This document shows, piece after piece, positions 50,794 to 60,334 of a stretch of DNA of 64,000 nt (position 1 is its first letter; each line of letters starts with the position of its first letter). The notes under the pieces are model-generated. The model saw only the letters and a program-made list of their open reading frames with translations, ran no database searches and was not told the origin of the DNA. This stretch comes from an uncultured Robinsoniella sp. (GTDB taxonomy: Bacteria > Bacillota > Clostridia > Lachnospirales > Lachnospiraceae). The stretch is from NCBI GenBank assembly GCA_900540475.1, contig UQGG01000034.1, positions 1 through 64,000 of the forward strand. Direction: 5' to 3'. The position numbers and the translations under genes were made by a program.

Positions 50794-52986
50794 ATGAAAT
50801 CACTAGTAATTGCAGAAAAACCATCTGTTGCAAGAGATATCGCAAGGGTTTTAAAATGCCAGAAAAAGCTTCCGGGAGCCATGGAGGGAGGGCAATACGT
50901 GGTCACCTGGGCGCTGGGGCATCTGGTGACGCTGGCTGACCCGGAAGGATACGATGCCAAATATAAGGAATGGAAAATGGAAAGCCTTCCTATGATTCCG
51001 GAGAAAATGCAGCTGGTCGTGATTAAACAGAGTGCAAAACAGTATGCAGCAGTGAAAGCGCAGATAAACCGCAAAGATGTGGGAGAAATTATTATAGCAA
51101 CTGATGCAGGGAGAGAAGGGGAGCTGGTTGCCAGGTGGATTTTAGAAAAAGCCGGCAGCCGCAAGCCGGTGAAGCGTCTGTGGATTTCTTCCGTTACGGA
51201 TAAAGCAATCCGGGAAGGCTTTGGGCATTTAAAAGATGGCAGGGAATATATTCCGCTCTACGATGCGGCAGTGGCAAGGGCTGAGGCTGACTGGCTGGTG
51301 GGCATCAATGCCACCAGGGCGCTGACCTGTAAATACAATGCCCAGTTGTCCTGCGGACGGGTGCAGACTCCAACGCTGGCTATGATTGCGGCAAGAGAAG
51401 AGGAAATCAGGAAATTCAAGCCGGAGGCTTACTACGGCATTACCATTCGCACAAAAGGCATGGTCTGGAACTGGCAGGATGAAAAAAGCGGAAGCAGCAG
51501 GACGTTCCAGAAGGAAAAGGCAGAACAGATCGCAGAAAAGCTGAAAGATGCAAAACTGACAGTGGTCTCTGTTCAGAAGAAGGCAAAGCAGTCCCAGGCT
51601 CCGGGGCTCTATGATCTGACCGAACTTCAGCGTGAAGCAAATAGGAGATTTGGATTTTCCGCAAAAGATACCTTAAATACGATGCAGCGTTTATATGAAA
51701 ATCACAAAGTGCTGACTTATCCCCGTACGGATTCCAGATACATCAGCACAGATATCGTAGATACTTTAAAGGAGAGGCTGAAAGCGTGTGCTGTTGGTCC
51801 TTATAAAAAACTGGCGGGTTCCCTGATCATGAAGCCCATACGGGCTAATAAATCCTTCGTAGATAATGCAAAGGTCAGCGACCACCATGCGATAATTCCA
51901 ACAGAGCAGTTTGTCCAGATGGATCATATGTCCGTGGATGAACGTAAAATATACGACCTGGTTGTCAGACGTTTTCTGGCTGTTTTATATCCGGCATTTG
52001 AATATGAACAAACCACTTTAAAAGCAAAAGCCAAAGAAGAAATATTTACGGCTAAAGGGAAGGTAGTTAAAAGCCTGGGCTGGAAAGCGGTGTATGAGGA
52101 CATGTCTGTGGATGAAGAGGATGAAGAGGACAGCGATTGTGCAGGAAGTCTGCCGGCATTAAATAACGGGCAGGTTCTGGAAATTGAAAAAATTACGCAG
52201 ACCGAAGGGAAGACAAAACCCCCGGCACCATTTAACGAGGCAACGCTGCTGTCCGCCATGGAGAATCCCGTAAAATATATGGAGACTAAAGATGCGCAGG
52301 CGGCAAAAACCCTGGGAGAGACCGGAGGACTTGGAACCGTGGCGACACGAGCGGACATTATAGAAAAGCTGTTTAACACTTTTCTTATGGAAAAACGGGG
52401 AAAAGATATTTTTGTTACTTCCAAAGCAAAACAGCTGCTGGAACTAGTGCCGGAGGATCTGAAAAAGCCGGAACTGACAGCAGACTGGGAGATGAAGCTG
52501 TCGAAAATCGCAAAAGGAAATATGAAGCGGGGAGCGTTCTTAAATGACATCCGCAGTTATACCCAGGAAATTATTACGGAGATCAAACAGGGGGAAGGAA
52601 ATTTCAGACACGATAACCTCACTAATTCAAAATGCCCTGTCTGCGGAAAACGTATGCTTGCCGTTAACGGAAAGAACAGCCGTATGCTGGTTTGCCAGGA
52701 CCGGGAATGCGGACATCGTGAAACAATTGCCAGAGTGACTAATGCCAGATGCCCAAACTGTCATAAAAAGATGGAAATGGTGATGAAAGGAAGCGAAGAA
52801 ACCTTTGTCTGCGTGTGCGGGCATAAGGAAAAATTGTCTGCTTTTCAGGCTAGAAGGCAGAAAGAAGGCGCAGGTGTCAGCAAGAAAGATGTCCAGAACT
52901 ACCTGACCCGGCAGAAGAAAGAAGCCAAAGAGCCAATTAACAACGCATTTGCGGCTGCATTTGCAAAACTGGATATAAAAGAATAA
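50794..52986 (+). CDS. topB: DNA topoisomerase III (type IA) with C-terminal zinc ribbons
   Basis: A 730-residue type IA topoisomerase. The TOPRIM domain begins IAEKPSVARDIARVL and holds the DAGREGE motif near residue 105. Catalytic Tyr309 is in TYPRTDS. After the core, residues about 615-690 carry two zinc ribbons (CPVCGKRM...CQDREC and CPNCHKKM...CVCGHKE). This makes it distinct from the shorter topB at 15140. The two share layout but differ strongly in sequence; they are paralogs, not recent duplicates. Acidic loop (SVDEEDEEDSDC) near residue 445. Confidence 0.93.
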   Translation: MKSLVIAEKPSVARDIARVLKCQKKLPGAMEGGQYVVTWALGHLVTLADPEGYDAKYKEWKMESLPMIPEKMQLVVIKQSAKQYAAVKAQINRKDVGEIIIATDAGREGELVARWILEKAGSRKPVKRLWISSVTDKAIREGFGHLKDGREYIPLYDAAVARAEADWLVGINATRALTCKYNAQLSCGRVQTPTLAMIAAREEEIRKFKPEAYYGITIRTKGMVWNWQDEKSGSSRTFQKEKAEQIAEKLKDAKLTVVSVQKKAKQSQAPGLYDLTELQREANRRFGFSAKDTLNTMQRLYENHKVLTYPRTDSRYISTDIVDTLKERLKACAVGPYKKLAGSLIMKPIRANKSFVDNAKVSDHHAIIPTEQFVQMDHMSVDERKIYDLVVRRFLAVLYPAFEYEQTTLKAKAKEEIFTAKGKVVKSLGWKAVYEDMSVDEEDEEDSDCAGSLPALNNGQVLEIEKITQTEGKTKPPAPFNEATLLSAMENPVKYMETKDAQAAKTLGETGGLGTVATRADIIEKLFNTFLMEKRGKDIFVTSKAKQLLELVPEDLKKPELTADWEMKLSKIAKGNMKRGAFLNDIRSYTQEIITEIKQGEGNFRHDNLTNSKCPVCGKRMLAVNGKNSRMLVCQDRECGHRETIARVTNARCPNCHKKMEMVMKGSEETFVCVCGHKEKLSAFQARRQKEGAGVSKKDVQNYLTRQKKEAKEPINNAFAAAFAKLDIKE

Positions 52987-53049
52987 ACCCTTTTAATGCG
53001 TTTTTAATGCAGAGTATGGTGAAAAATTGTTAAAATAATGACAAAACAC

Positions 53050-53078
53050 TTGCGTTTTTTATGTAAACAAGCTAAAAT
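53050..53078 (+). promoter_or_regulatory. Promoter of the carboxyltransferase/sodium-pump operon
   Basis: TTGCGT (53050-53055), 17-bp spacer, TAAAAT (53073-53078). Confidence 0.7.
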
Positions 53079-53134
53079 ATAATTGGCAGAAATTTGGTTT
53101 TACTTTAAGAATATAGAAAATGGAGGGCTGAAAA

Positions 53135-54571
53135 ATGAGTAATACAGCACAAAGCTTGGCAAGTACTAGAATCGCTTCTTTACTTGATGAGAACAGTTTT
53201 GTTGAAATCGGCGGATATGTAACTGCCAGAAATACTGATTTCAACATGCAGCAAAAGGAAACCCCTGCAGACGGCGTCATTACCGGTTATGGTGTGATCG
53301 ACGGCAATCTGGTATATGTATATAGCCAGGATGCATCCGTACTTGGAGGTACCATTGGAGAAATGCATGCAAAGAAAATCGCTGGTCTTTATGATCTGGC
53401 GTTGAAAATGGGTGCACCGGTGATTGGTTTGGTAGACTGCGCAGGCATGAGACTTCAGGAAGCAACCGATGCGTTAAACGGATTTGGTGAAATCTTCATG
53501 AAGCAGACACTGGCAAGCGGCATTATTCCCCAAATCACAGCCGTATTTGGTAATTGCGGCGGAGGACTTGCAATCGCTTCCGAACTTACTGACTTTACAT
53601 TTATGGAAGAAAAGAAAGCAAAATTATTTGTAAATTCTCCAAATGCACTGGATGGAAATGATGTATCCAAATGTGATACAGCTTCCGCTAAATTCCAGAG
53701 TGAAGAAGCAGGAACAGTAGACTATACAGGAAGCGAAGCTGATGTACTATCCCAGATCAGATCTCTTGTATGTATGCTCCCGGCTAATAATGAAGACGAT
53801 ATGTCTTATGAAGAGTGTACAGATGATTTGAACCGCGTATGTAAAGATCTTGCAAATGCTGCAGGAGATACATCCATTCTTTTATCTGATATTTCGGATG
53901 ACAACCTTTTCTTTGAAGCAAAAGCAGCATATGCAAAAGAAATGGTTACCGGTTTTATTAAATTAAACGGTGTTACAGTAGGTGCAGTTGCCAACCGTAC
54001 TGAAGTCTGTGATGACAATGGCAATGTAGCAGAAACATATGAAGCAGTATTAACAAACAGAGGTGCAAAAAAAGCGGCTGAATTTATCCAGTTCTGTGAT
54101 GCTTTTAATATTCCAGTATTATCTCTTACAAATGTAAAGGGATTTAAAGCAGACACACATTCTGAAAGATGTATTGCAAAAGCCGTTGCACAACTTACTT
54201 ATGCGTTTGCAAACGCAACCGTTCCTAAGGTTAACGTTATAATCGGTGCAGCTTACGGAACAGCTTATGTAGCAATGAACAGCAAATCAATCGGTGCAGA
54301 CATGACATTTGCATGGACAGATGCCCAGATCGGTATGATGGATGCAAAATCAGCTGCCAGAATTATGTATGCAGATGCTGATGCAGCAACGATCAGTGAA
54401 AAGGCAGCAGAATATGCAGCTTTACAGTCAAGCGCAATGTCAGCAGCTAGAAGAGGGTATGTTGATACGTTGATTGAAGCAGAAGATACCAGAAAATATG
54501 TTATCGGAGCTTTTGAAATGTTATTCACAAAAAGAGAAGATCGTCCGAGCAAAAAACATGGCACGGTTTAA
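53135..54571 (+). CDS. mmdA: Acyl-CoA carboxyltransferase subunit, MmdA/12S-like
   Basis: A 478-residue carboxyl transferase (crotonase fold, two halves) of the methylmalonyl-CoA/propionyl-CoA/glutaconyl-CoA class. The oxyanion-hole segments are GMRLQEATDALNGFGEI and NCGGGLAIASELTDF in the first half, and NVIIGAAYGTAYVAMNSKSIGADMTFAW in the second. It moves a carboxyl group between an acyl-CoA and carrier biotin. It is shorter than MmdA of Veillonella (about 510), with a divergent N-terminus. First gene of the operon with OadG, a biotin carrier, OadB and OadA homologs. Confidence 0.88.
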   Translation: MSNTAQSLASTRIASLLDENSFVEIGGYVTARNTDFNMQQKETPADGVITGYGVIDGNLVYVYSQDASVLGGTIGEMHAKKIAGLYDLALKMGAPVIGLVDCAGMRLQEATDALNGFGEIFMKQTLASGIIPQITAVFGNCGGGLAIASELTDFTFMEEKKAKLFVNSPNALDGNDVSKCDTASAKFQSEEAGTVDYTGSEADVLSQIRSLVCMLPANNEDDMSYEECTDDLNRVCKDLANAAGDTSILLSDISDDNLFFEAKAAYAKEMVTGFIKLNGVTVGAVANRTEVCDDNGNVAETYEAVLTNRGAKKAAEFIQFCDAFNIPVLSLTNVKGFKADTHSERCIAKAVAQLTYAFANATVPKVNVIIGAAYGTAYVAMNSKSIGADMTFAWTDAQIGMMDAKSAARIMYADADAATISEKAAEYAALQSSAMSAARRGYVDTLIEAEDTRKYVIGAFEMLFTKREDRPSKKHGTV

Positions 54572-54585
54572 GCGGGGTGAATGAT

Positions 54586-55350
54586 ATGAAACGAAAACTT
54601 AAAGGAATTTTATTGGCAATGTGCATGGCTGTAATCACCCTTGCAATGCCAATGTGTGTTTATGCAGAAGAAGCGGCTGCAGTATCGGAGTCAGACCGTG
54701 CAACAATTGAAAGCTTTGCACAGCAGACAGTTGAACAGGTTACGTCAATGACAGATGAGCAGATGGATGAGATCCTCAAACCGTCTTCCATATTATCAGC
54801 ACCAAACAAATTTTTTACCCAGGCTGTTCAGGCGTGGCAGGATGTCAAAGATGAACTCGGAGCATTTAAAGGTACTACCGGACATGATATCGAAGTATCT
54901 GAGGATAGTATTGTAGTTACAACCAGCGTAACCTTCGAAAAAGGAGACGGTGCGGTTGTATTGACAATCGGCAGGGAAGATCTTGCGCCATCCAGCATGA
55001 CATTTGACACAGGCGCAGATTCATCCATGGCGGCTAAAATGGAAAAAGCAGCATTAAATACCCTTATGGGACTTGTAATTGTATTTGCGATGCTGGTTTT
55101 CTTAAGCTTTTTAATATCTCAGTTCAAGCATTTTGGCAAACTGGAAAAGCGCGGCAAAAAAGATGAAGTGTTAGAAGCTGCAGCAGTTCCGGTTCCAGTA
55201 GCTCCGGTTGAAGAAGAAGAATTAGCAGATGACGGAGAATTGGTTGCAGTAATAGCAGCTGCAATTGCAGCAAGCGAAAATACATCTACAGATAGTTTTG
55301 TAGTTCGTTCAATCAGAAAAGCAAATAAAAGAAAATGGCAGAACGCTTAA
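54586..55350 (+). CDS. OadG-like small membrane subunit of sodium-translocating decarboxylase
   Basis: A 254-residue membrane protein. The ATG at 54586 (after GGGGTGA) begins a signal peptide (MKRKLKGILLAMCMAVITLA). Residues about 25-150 form an extracytoplasmic domain that normal OadG lacks. A transmembrane helix follows (LMGLVIVFAMLVFLSFLIS, about 162-180), then a Pro/Val/Glu-rich cytoplasmic tail (AAAVPVPVAPVEEEELAD). The helix plus tail match OadG, which holds the carboxyltransferase to OadB. 14 bp after the first gene. Confidence 0.78.
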   Translation: MKRKLKGILLAMCMAVITLAMPMCVYAEEAAAVSESDRATIESFAQQTVEQVTSMTDEQMDEILKPSSILSAPNKFFTQAVQAWQDVKDELGAFKGTTGHDIEVSEDSIVVTTSVTFEKGDGAVVLTIGREDLAPSSMTFDTGADSSMAAKMEKAALNTLMGLVIVFAMLVFLSFLISQFKHFGKLEKRGKKDEVLEAAAVPVPVAPVEEEELADDGELVAVIAAAIAASENTSTDSFVVRSIRKANKRKWQNA

Positions 55351-55368
55351 GTATAGGAGGAAATCTTA

Positions 55369-55740
55369 ATGAAAAATTATACAATTACCGTTAACGGAAC
55401 AGCATATGATGTAACTGTTGAAGAAGGTACTACAGGTGCAGCACCTGTCGCTGCTCCAAAAGCAGCACCGAAGGCAGCACCAAAAGCAGCTCCAAAGGCT
55501 GCAGCACCAGCTGGCGGATCCGCAGGAGCTGTTAAAGTAGCTGCATCCGTACCTGGAAAAGTATGTAAGATAGAAGCAAGTGTCGGACAGGCTGTAAAAA
55601 ACGGCGATAACATCATTATCCTGGAAGCAATGAAAATGGAAATCCCTGTTGTTGCTCCTCAGGATGGAACCATTGCAAGTATTGACGTAGCTGTTGGTGA
55701 TACCGTTGAAAACGGAGATGCTTTAGCATCTATGAATTAG
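55369..55740 (+). CDS. Biotin carboxyl carrier protein of the decarboxylase
   Basis: A 123-residue biotin carrier. Residues about 20-50 are an Ala/Pro/Lys repeat linker (APKAAPKAAPKAAPKAA); the C-terminal 70 residues are a biotinyl domain with the biotin-accepting lysine in EAMKME. It shuttles the carboxyl group between the carboxyltransferases and OadB. Strong AGGAGG start site, 18 bp after the OadG-like gene. Confidence 0.95.
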   Translation: MKNYTITVNGTAYDVTVEEGTTGAAPVAAPKAAPKAAPKAAPKAAAPAGGSAGAVKVAASVPGKVCKIEASVGQAVKNGDNIIILEAMKMEIPVVAPQDGTIASIDVAVGDTVENGDALASMN

Positions 55741-55811
55741 AATTTGCATAAATAATGTAAATTCCCACCAGTAGAAAAATCTGCTGAAATACTAAAATGG
55801 GAGGTAAAAAC

Positions 55812-56960
55812 ATGTCTTATATTTTTGATACTTTGTCGAACTTACTTCACCAGACAGCGTTCTTCAATCTGACAGTAGGTAACTATGTTATGATTGCCGT
55901 TGCATGTATATTCCTGTACCTGGCTATTAAACATGGGTTTGAGCCTCTGCTGCTGGTACCGATTGCATTTGGTATGCTGTTGGTAAATATCTATCCGGAT
56001 ATTATGCTCAGACCGGAAGATTCTGCCAATGGAGTAGGTGGACTTCTTCATTACTTCTATATATTAGATGAGTGGAGTATTTTACCATCACTTATTTTCA
56101 TGGGTGTTGGTGCTATGACTGACTTCGGTCCGCTGATTGCTAATCCGCGAAGCTTCCTGCTTGGCGCTGCAGCTCAGCTTGGTATTTATGTTGCATATTT
56201 CCTCGCAATCCTCTTAGGATTTAACGGAAAAGCAGCAGCAGCAATCTCCATCATTGGTGGTGCTGACGGTCCTACCTCGATCTTCCTAGCCGGGAAACTG
56301 GGGCAATCAACTCTTATGGGGCCAATTGCGGTTGCGGCATATTCCTATATGTCGCTTGTACCGATTATTCAGCCGCCGATTATGAAGCTGTTGACAACAG
56401 AAAAAGAAAGAAAGATCAAAATGGAGCAGTTAAGACCTGTTTCCAAATTAGAGAAAATCTTATTCCCAATCATTATCAGTATCGTTGTATGTTTAATTCT
56501 GCCTACAACCGCACCACTTGTTGGTATGTTAATGCTGGGTAACTTATTCAGAGAATCAGGCGTTGTAAAACAGCTTACAGAGACAGCATCAAATGCTCTG
56601 ATGTACATCGTAGTTATTTTACTGGGAACCTCTGTAGGTGCATCCACCAGCGCAGAAGCTTTCCTGAACATGAATACAATCAAAATCGTTATCTTAGGTC
56701 TTGTAGCCTTCGCATTCGGTACTGCCGGCGGTGTTCTGCTTGGTAAACTGATGTGTAAACTGACACATGGCAAGATCAATCCGTTAATTGGTTCCGCAGG
56801 TGTATCTGCTGTTCCTATGGCGGCTCGTGTATCACAGAAAGTGGGTGCGGAAGCAGATCCTACAAACTTCCTGCTGATGCATGCGATGGGACCAAACGTA
56901 GCAGGTGTTATCGGTACGGCAGTAGCCGCCGGTACGTTCATGGCTATATTTGGTATTTAA
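55812..56960 (+). CDS. oadB: Sodium-translocating decarboxylase beta subunit OadB/MmdB
   Basis: A 382-residue integral membrane protein that releases CO2 from carboxybiotin and exports sodium. ATG 55812 follows GGGAGG (the upstream in-frame ATG 55797 would put this site inside the gene). Conserved segments: FMGVGAMTDFGPLIANP, IIGGADGPTSIFLAGKL with the key Asp, and GSAGVSAVPMAARVSQK near the C-terminus. Around nine to eleven helices. 71 bp after the biotin carrier gene. Confidence 0.95.
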   Translation: MSYIFDTLSNLLHQTAFFNLTVGNYVMIAVACIFLYLAIKHGFEPLLLVPIAFGMLLVNIYPDIMLRPEDSANGVGGLLHYFYILDEWSILPSLIFMGVGAMTDFGPLIANPRSFLLGAAAQLGIYVAYFLAILLGFNGKAAAAISIIGGADGPTSIFLAGKLGQSTLMGPIAVAAYSYMSLVPIIQPPIMKLLTTEKERKIKMEQLRPVSKLEKILFPIIISIVVCLILPTTAPLVGMLMLGNLFRESGVVKQLTETASNALMYIVVILLGTSVGASTSAEAFLNMNTIKIVILGLVAFAFGTAGGVLLGKLMCKLTHGKINPLIGSAGVSAVPMAARVSQKVGAEADPTNFLLMHAMGPNVAGVIGTAVAAGTFMAIFGI

Positions 56961-57093
56961 CCTGAGTGAAAGACAGGTTATAAACTGGAAACCGGGCGGA
57001 TTATGACGATCCGTCTGAGAGCCGAAGCACGCTCAAGTGTCTTCCGGCGTAAATACGGAAGGCGCTAGTGACAAAATATAAGGAGGTCAGAAA
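56961..57093 (+). other. Structured leader before the oadA-like gene
   Basis: Three hairpins: ACCTG/CAGGT directly at the oadB stop (about 56959-56979), GGGCGGAT/ATCCGTCT (56994-57018), and CTTCCG (57041-57046) with CGGAAG (57056-57061). The rest of the operon has short gaps, so this 133-nt structured gap stands out. Possible processing site or control of oadA expression. Confidence 0.5.
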
Positions 57094-58506
57094 ATGTCAG
57101 AAGTAGTAAAAAAACCAATTAAAATTACCGAGACAATACTGCGTGATGCACATCAGTCTCTGATTGCAACCAGAATGACAACAGAACAGATGCTGCCAAT
57201 CGTAGAAAAACTGGATAAAGTAGGATATCATTCCGTAGAGTGCTGGGGTGGAGCAACCTTTGATGCATCTCTTCGTTTCTTAAAAGAAGATCCATGGGAA
57301 AGACTTCGTAAATTCCGCGATGGATTTAAAAACACAAAATTGCAGATGTTATTCCGTGGACAGAACATCCTGGGATATCGTCCATACGCAGATGATGTGG
57401 TAGAATATTTCGTTCAGAAATCACTTTCAAACGGTATTGATATTATCCGTATCTTTGACTGTATGAATGATTTACGTAACTTAAAAGCTGCTGTTGATGC
57501 AGCAAATAAGGAAAAAGGTCATGCACAGGTAGCACTTTCTTACACATTAGGAGATGCTTACACACATGATTACTGGATCAAGATGGCTAAGAACGTAGAA
57601 GAAATGGGTGCAAATTCTATCTGTCTGAAAGATATGGCAGGTCTTTTACTTCCTTACGAAGCTACAGAACTGATCGGTAAGCTGAAAAAAGCGGTTAAGA
57701 TACCGATTCAGCTGCATACACATTATACATCCGGTGTAGCTTCTATGACTTACTTAAAAGCTGTTGAAGCAGGTGTTGACGTAATCGATACAGCTATGTC
57801 ACCATTCGCTCTTGGAACCTCTCAGCCGGCAACAGAAGTTATGGTTGAGACTTTCAAAGGCACACAGTATGATACTGGATTTGACCAGAAACTGTTAGCA
57901 GAAATCGCTGATTACTTCAGACCGATCAGAGATGAAGCTTTAAGCTCCGGTTTATTAAATCCAAAGAATCTTGGTGTTGATATTAAAACATTATTATATC
58001 AGGTACCGGGCGGTATGCTTTCAAATCTGACTTCTCAGTTGAAAGAACAGCATGCAGAAGACAAGTATTACGATGTATTGGCTGAAGTGCCGAGAGTGCG
58101 TAAAGATCTTGGTGAGCCGCCGCTTGTAACTCCTTCTTCACAGATCGTTGGTACACAGGCTGTATTCAACGTAATCATGGGAGAACGTTACAAAATGGTT
58201 ACCAAAGAAACAAAAGCAGTTCTGTCTGGTGAATATGGCGCAACTGTGAAACCTTTCAACAAGGAAGTTCAGAAGAAGTGTATCGGTGATAAGACACCGA
58301 TTACCTGCCGTCCGGCTGACTTGCTGAAACCAGAATTAAAGACAATCGAAGCAGAGATGTCACAGTGGAAAGAACAGGATGAAGATGTCCTGACCTACGC
58401 ACTGTTCCCACAGGTTGCTACCGATTTCTTCAAATACAGAGAAGCTCAGAAAACAAAAGTAGATCCGAAAACGGCTGATACGAAGAATGGGGCTTATCCG
58501 GTTTAA
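57094..58506 (+). CDS. oadA: Oxaloacetate decarboxylase alpha / pyruvate carboxylase B-type carboxyltransferase (5S-like)
   Basis: A 470-residue carboxyltransferase of the OadA/PycB/transcarboxylase 5S class. TIM-barrel HMGL-like domain: RDAHQSLIATRM with the metal Asp near the N-terminus, ICLKDMAGLL with the carbamylated Lys, QLHTHYTSGV with two metal His. The C-terminal conserved PYC_OADA domain is present (KTLLYQVPGGMLSNL), but there is no biotin domain: the protein ends soon after. Biotin must come from the separate carrier two genes upstream. It transfers carboxyl between oxaloacetate/pyruvate and biotin. Strong AAGGAGG start site. Confidence 0.93.
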   Translation: MSEVVKKPIKITETILRDAHQSLIATRMTTEQMLPIVEKLDKVGYHSVECWGGATFDASLRFLKEDPWERLRKFRDGFKNTKLQMLFRGQNILGYRPYADDVVEYFVQKSLSNGIDIIRIFDCMNDLRNLKAAVDAANKEKGHAQVALSYTLGDAYTHDYWIKMAKNVEEMGANSICLKDMAGLLLPYEATELIGKLKKAVKIPIQLHTHYTSGVASMTYLKAVEAGVDVIDTAMSPFALGTSQPATEVMVETFKGTQYDTGFDQKLLAEIADYFRPIRDEALSSGLLNPKNLGVDIKTLLYQVPGGMLSNLTSQLKEQHAEDKYYDVLAEVPRVRKDLGEPPLVTPSSQIVGTQAVFNVIMGERYKMVTKETKAVLSGEYGATVKPFNKEVQKKCIGDKTPITCRPADLLKPELKTIEAEMSQWKEQDEDVLTYALFPQVATDFFKYREAQKTKVDPKTADTKNGAYPV

Positions 58507-58518
58507 AATGAATGATTA

Positions 58519-58556
58519 AGAGACCTGAGGAATTAGTATTCCTCAGGTCTCTTTTT
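58519..58556 (+). terminator. Terminator of the carboxyltransferase operon
   Basis: AGAGACCTGAGGAA pairs with TTCCTCAGGTCTCT, followed by T run. Confidence 0.95.
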
Positions 58557-58618
58557 ACTTGCCTTTTCAAGAAGCACAGAATATAATTAATTACAGGTCA
58601 TAAAAAAGGAGCAGGAGT

Positions 58619-60292
58619 ATGAAATTTAAACCACTTCCAATAGGAATAGATGATTTTGAGAAAATGATAGAAAAAGGATATTACTATGTAGATAAAACAT
58701 TATTAATCAAAGAATTGCTGGATATGGGCGGGGAAGTAAATCTGTTTACGAGACCGAGAAGATTTGGCAAGACATTGAATATGAGCATGCTGCAATGCTT
58801 TTTTGAGATAGACCGCTGTAATTCAGAACGGCTTTTTGAAAATCTGGCCATTATGGATGCAGGAGAAGAATACACAAAGCATATGTCTAAGTATCCGGTA
58901 ATCAGTGTTTCTCTAAAATCGATGAAACAGGCAAATTATGAACTTTCTTACGAACAAATGAAAAAGATAATTGCGGAAGAATATAGAAGGCATGATATTG
59001 TTTTAGAATCGGACAGACTATCTGAAGCAGAAAAAAAGCGCTATCAGGAAATCTGTGATGTTCGTGGGACGGAAGCTGATTACTTGGATGCATTAAAGTT
59101 TTTATCATTATGTCTTATGAAATATTATAATAGAAAGACAATCATGTTAATCGATGAGTATGATGTTCCTTTGGAAAATTCTTATTTTTGTGGTTATTAT
59201 GATAAAATGATTCCAAGTATACGCTCATTGTTTGAGTCGGCTTTGAAGACGAATGAAAATCTGGAATTTTCAGTGATTACAGGATGTCTTAGGATTTCCA
59301 GGGAAAGTATCTTCACAGGGCTTAATAACTTAGATATCATTTCTATCTTGAATGAGTATTATTCTGAGCACTTTGGGTTTACAGAAGCAGAGATTAAAGG
59401 GATGCTGGAATTTTATGGATGCTTAGATGCATTCCAGGTTATGCGGACATGGTATGATGGCTATCAGTTTGGACAAACTGAGGTGTATAATCCCTGGAGC
59501 GCTGTTAATTATGTAAAGGCATTATGGAAGAATAATGAAGCAATTCCGAATCCTTATTGGGCAAACACCAGCTCAAATGACATTATCAGAACTTTGGTAG
59601 AAGGAGCAGATATCAGCGTAAGAAAAGAAATAGAAGATTTGATACAGGGGAAAAACATTGAAAAGCCTATTCATGAAGATATAACCTATGAAGATATCTA
59701 TAAATCCCAGAATAACCTTTGGAATTTCCTGTTTTTTACCGGTTATCTCAAACAGGCAGGGAAGCATCTTGAAGGAGGGACTCAATACATTACCATGGCG
59801 ATTCCCAATGAAGAGGTACGTTATATTTATAAAAATACCATATTAGGCTGGTTTGATGAAAAGGTAAAGAATAAGGATTTATCCCGTCTATATGAGGCGC
59901 TGGAGGATGGGGACACAGAAGTTATGGCACAGGAACTGTCGGCAGAGCTCCAGGAAACCATTAGTTTCTACGATTATGCGGAAAGTTATTATCATGGTTT
60001 TTTAGCAGGTTTGTTGAAAAGAACAAAAAAATACCAGGTAATATCTAATCGGGAATCAGGTTTGGGGAGACCAGACATTGTTTTAAAAACTCCAAGCGTG
60101 CGGGGAAGGGCAATTATTATAGAAATTAAAGTTGCAAAAGAATTTACAAAACTGGATGAAAAATGTGTAGAAGCGCTGACTCAGATAGAAGATAGGGGAT
60201 ATGAAGAGGGACTTCAAAAAGAAGGTTATACGGATATTTTAAAGTATGGCGTCTGTTTTTACCGTAAGGAATGCAGTGTATTAAATAAATAG
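58619..60292 (+). CDS. AAA-ATPase-like protein with C-terminal PD-(D/E)XK nuclease-like domain
   Basis: A 557-residue protein of the AAA-ATPase_like plus PDDEXK_9 (DUF1703) type. The start PLPIGIDDFEKMIEKGYYYVDKT and NLFTRPRRFGKTLNMSML (Walker A variant RPRRFGKT) are hallmarks; MLIDEYDVPL is Walker B. The nuclease-like part at the C-terminus shows GRPDIVLKT ... AIIIEIKVAKE, giving the D...ExK pattern. The family is widespread with many paralogs in gut Firmicutes and Bacteroidetes; its function is not proven. Start ATG follows AAAAGGAG. It is framed by a terminator and a family A repeat. Confidence 0.85.
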   Translation: MKFKPLPIGIDDFEKMIEKGYYYVDKTLLIKELLDMGGEVNLFTRPRRFGKTLNMSMLQCFFEIDRCNSERLFENLAIMDAGEEYTKHMSKYPVISVSLKSMKQANYELSYEQMKKIIAEEYRRHDIVLESDRLSEAEKKRYQEICDVRGTEADYLDALKFLSLCLMKYYNRKTIMLIDEYDVPLENSYFCGYYDKMIPSIRSLFESALKTNENLEFSVITGCLRISRESIFTGLNNLDIISILNEYYSEHFGFTEAEIKGMLEFYGCLDAFQVMRTWYDGYQFGQTEVYNPWSAVNYVKALWKNNEAIPNPYWANTSSNDIIRTLVEGADISVRKEIEDLIQGKNIEKPIHEDITYEDIYKSQNNLWNFLFFTGYLKQAGKHLEGGTQYITMAIPNEEVRYIYKNTILGWFDEKVKNKDLSRLYEALEDGDTEVMAQELSAELQETISFYDYAESYYHGFLAGLLKRTKKYQVISNRESGLGRPDIVLKTPSVRGRAIIIEIKVAKEFTKLDEKCVEALTQIEDRGYEEGLQKEGYTDILKYGVCFYRKECSVLNK

Positions 60293-60334
60293 AAAAAATT
60301 GAAATTTCCCTGGTTTCATGTTAATATAAATATT

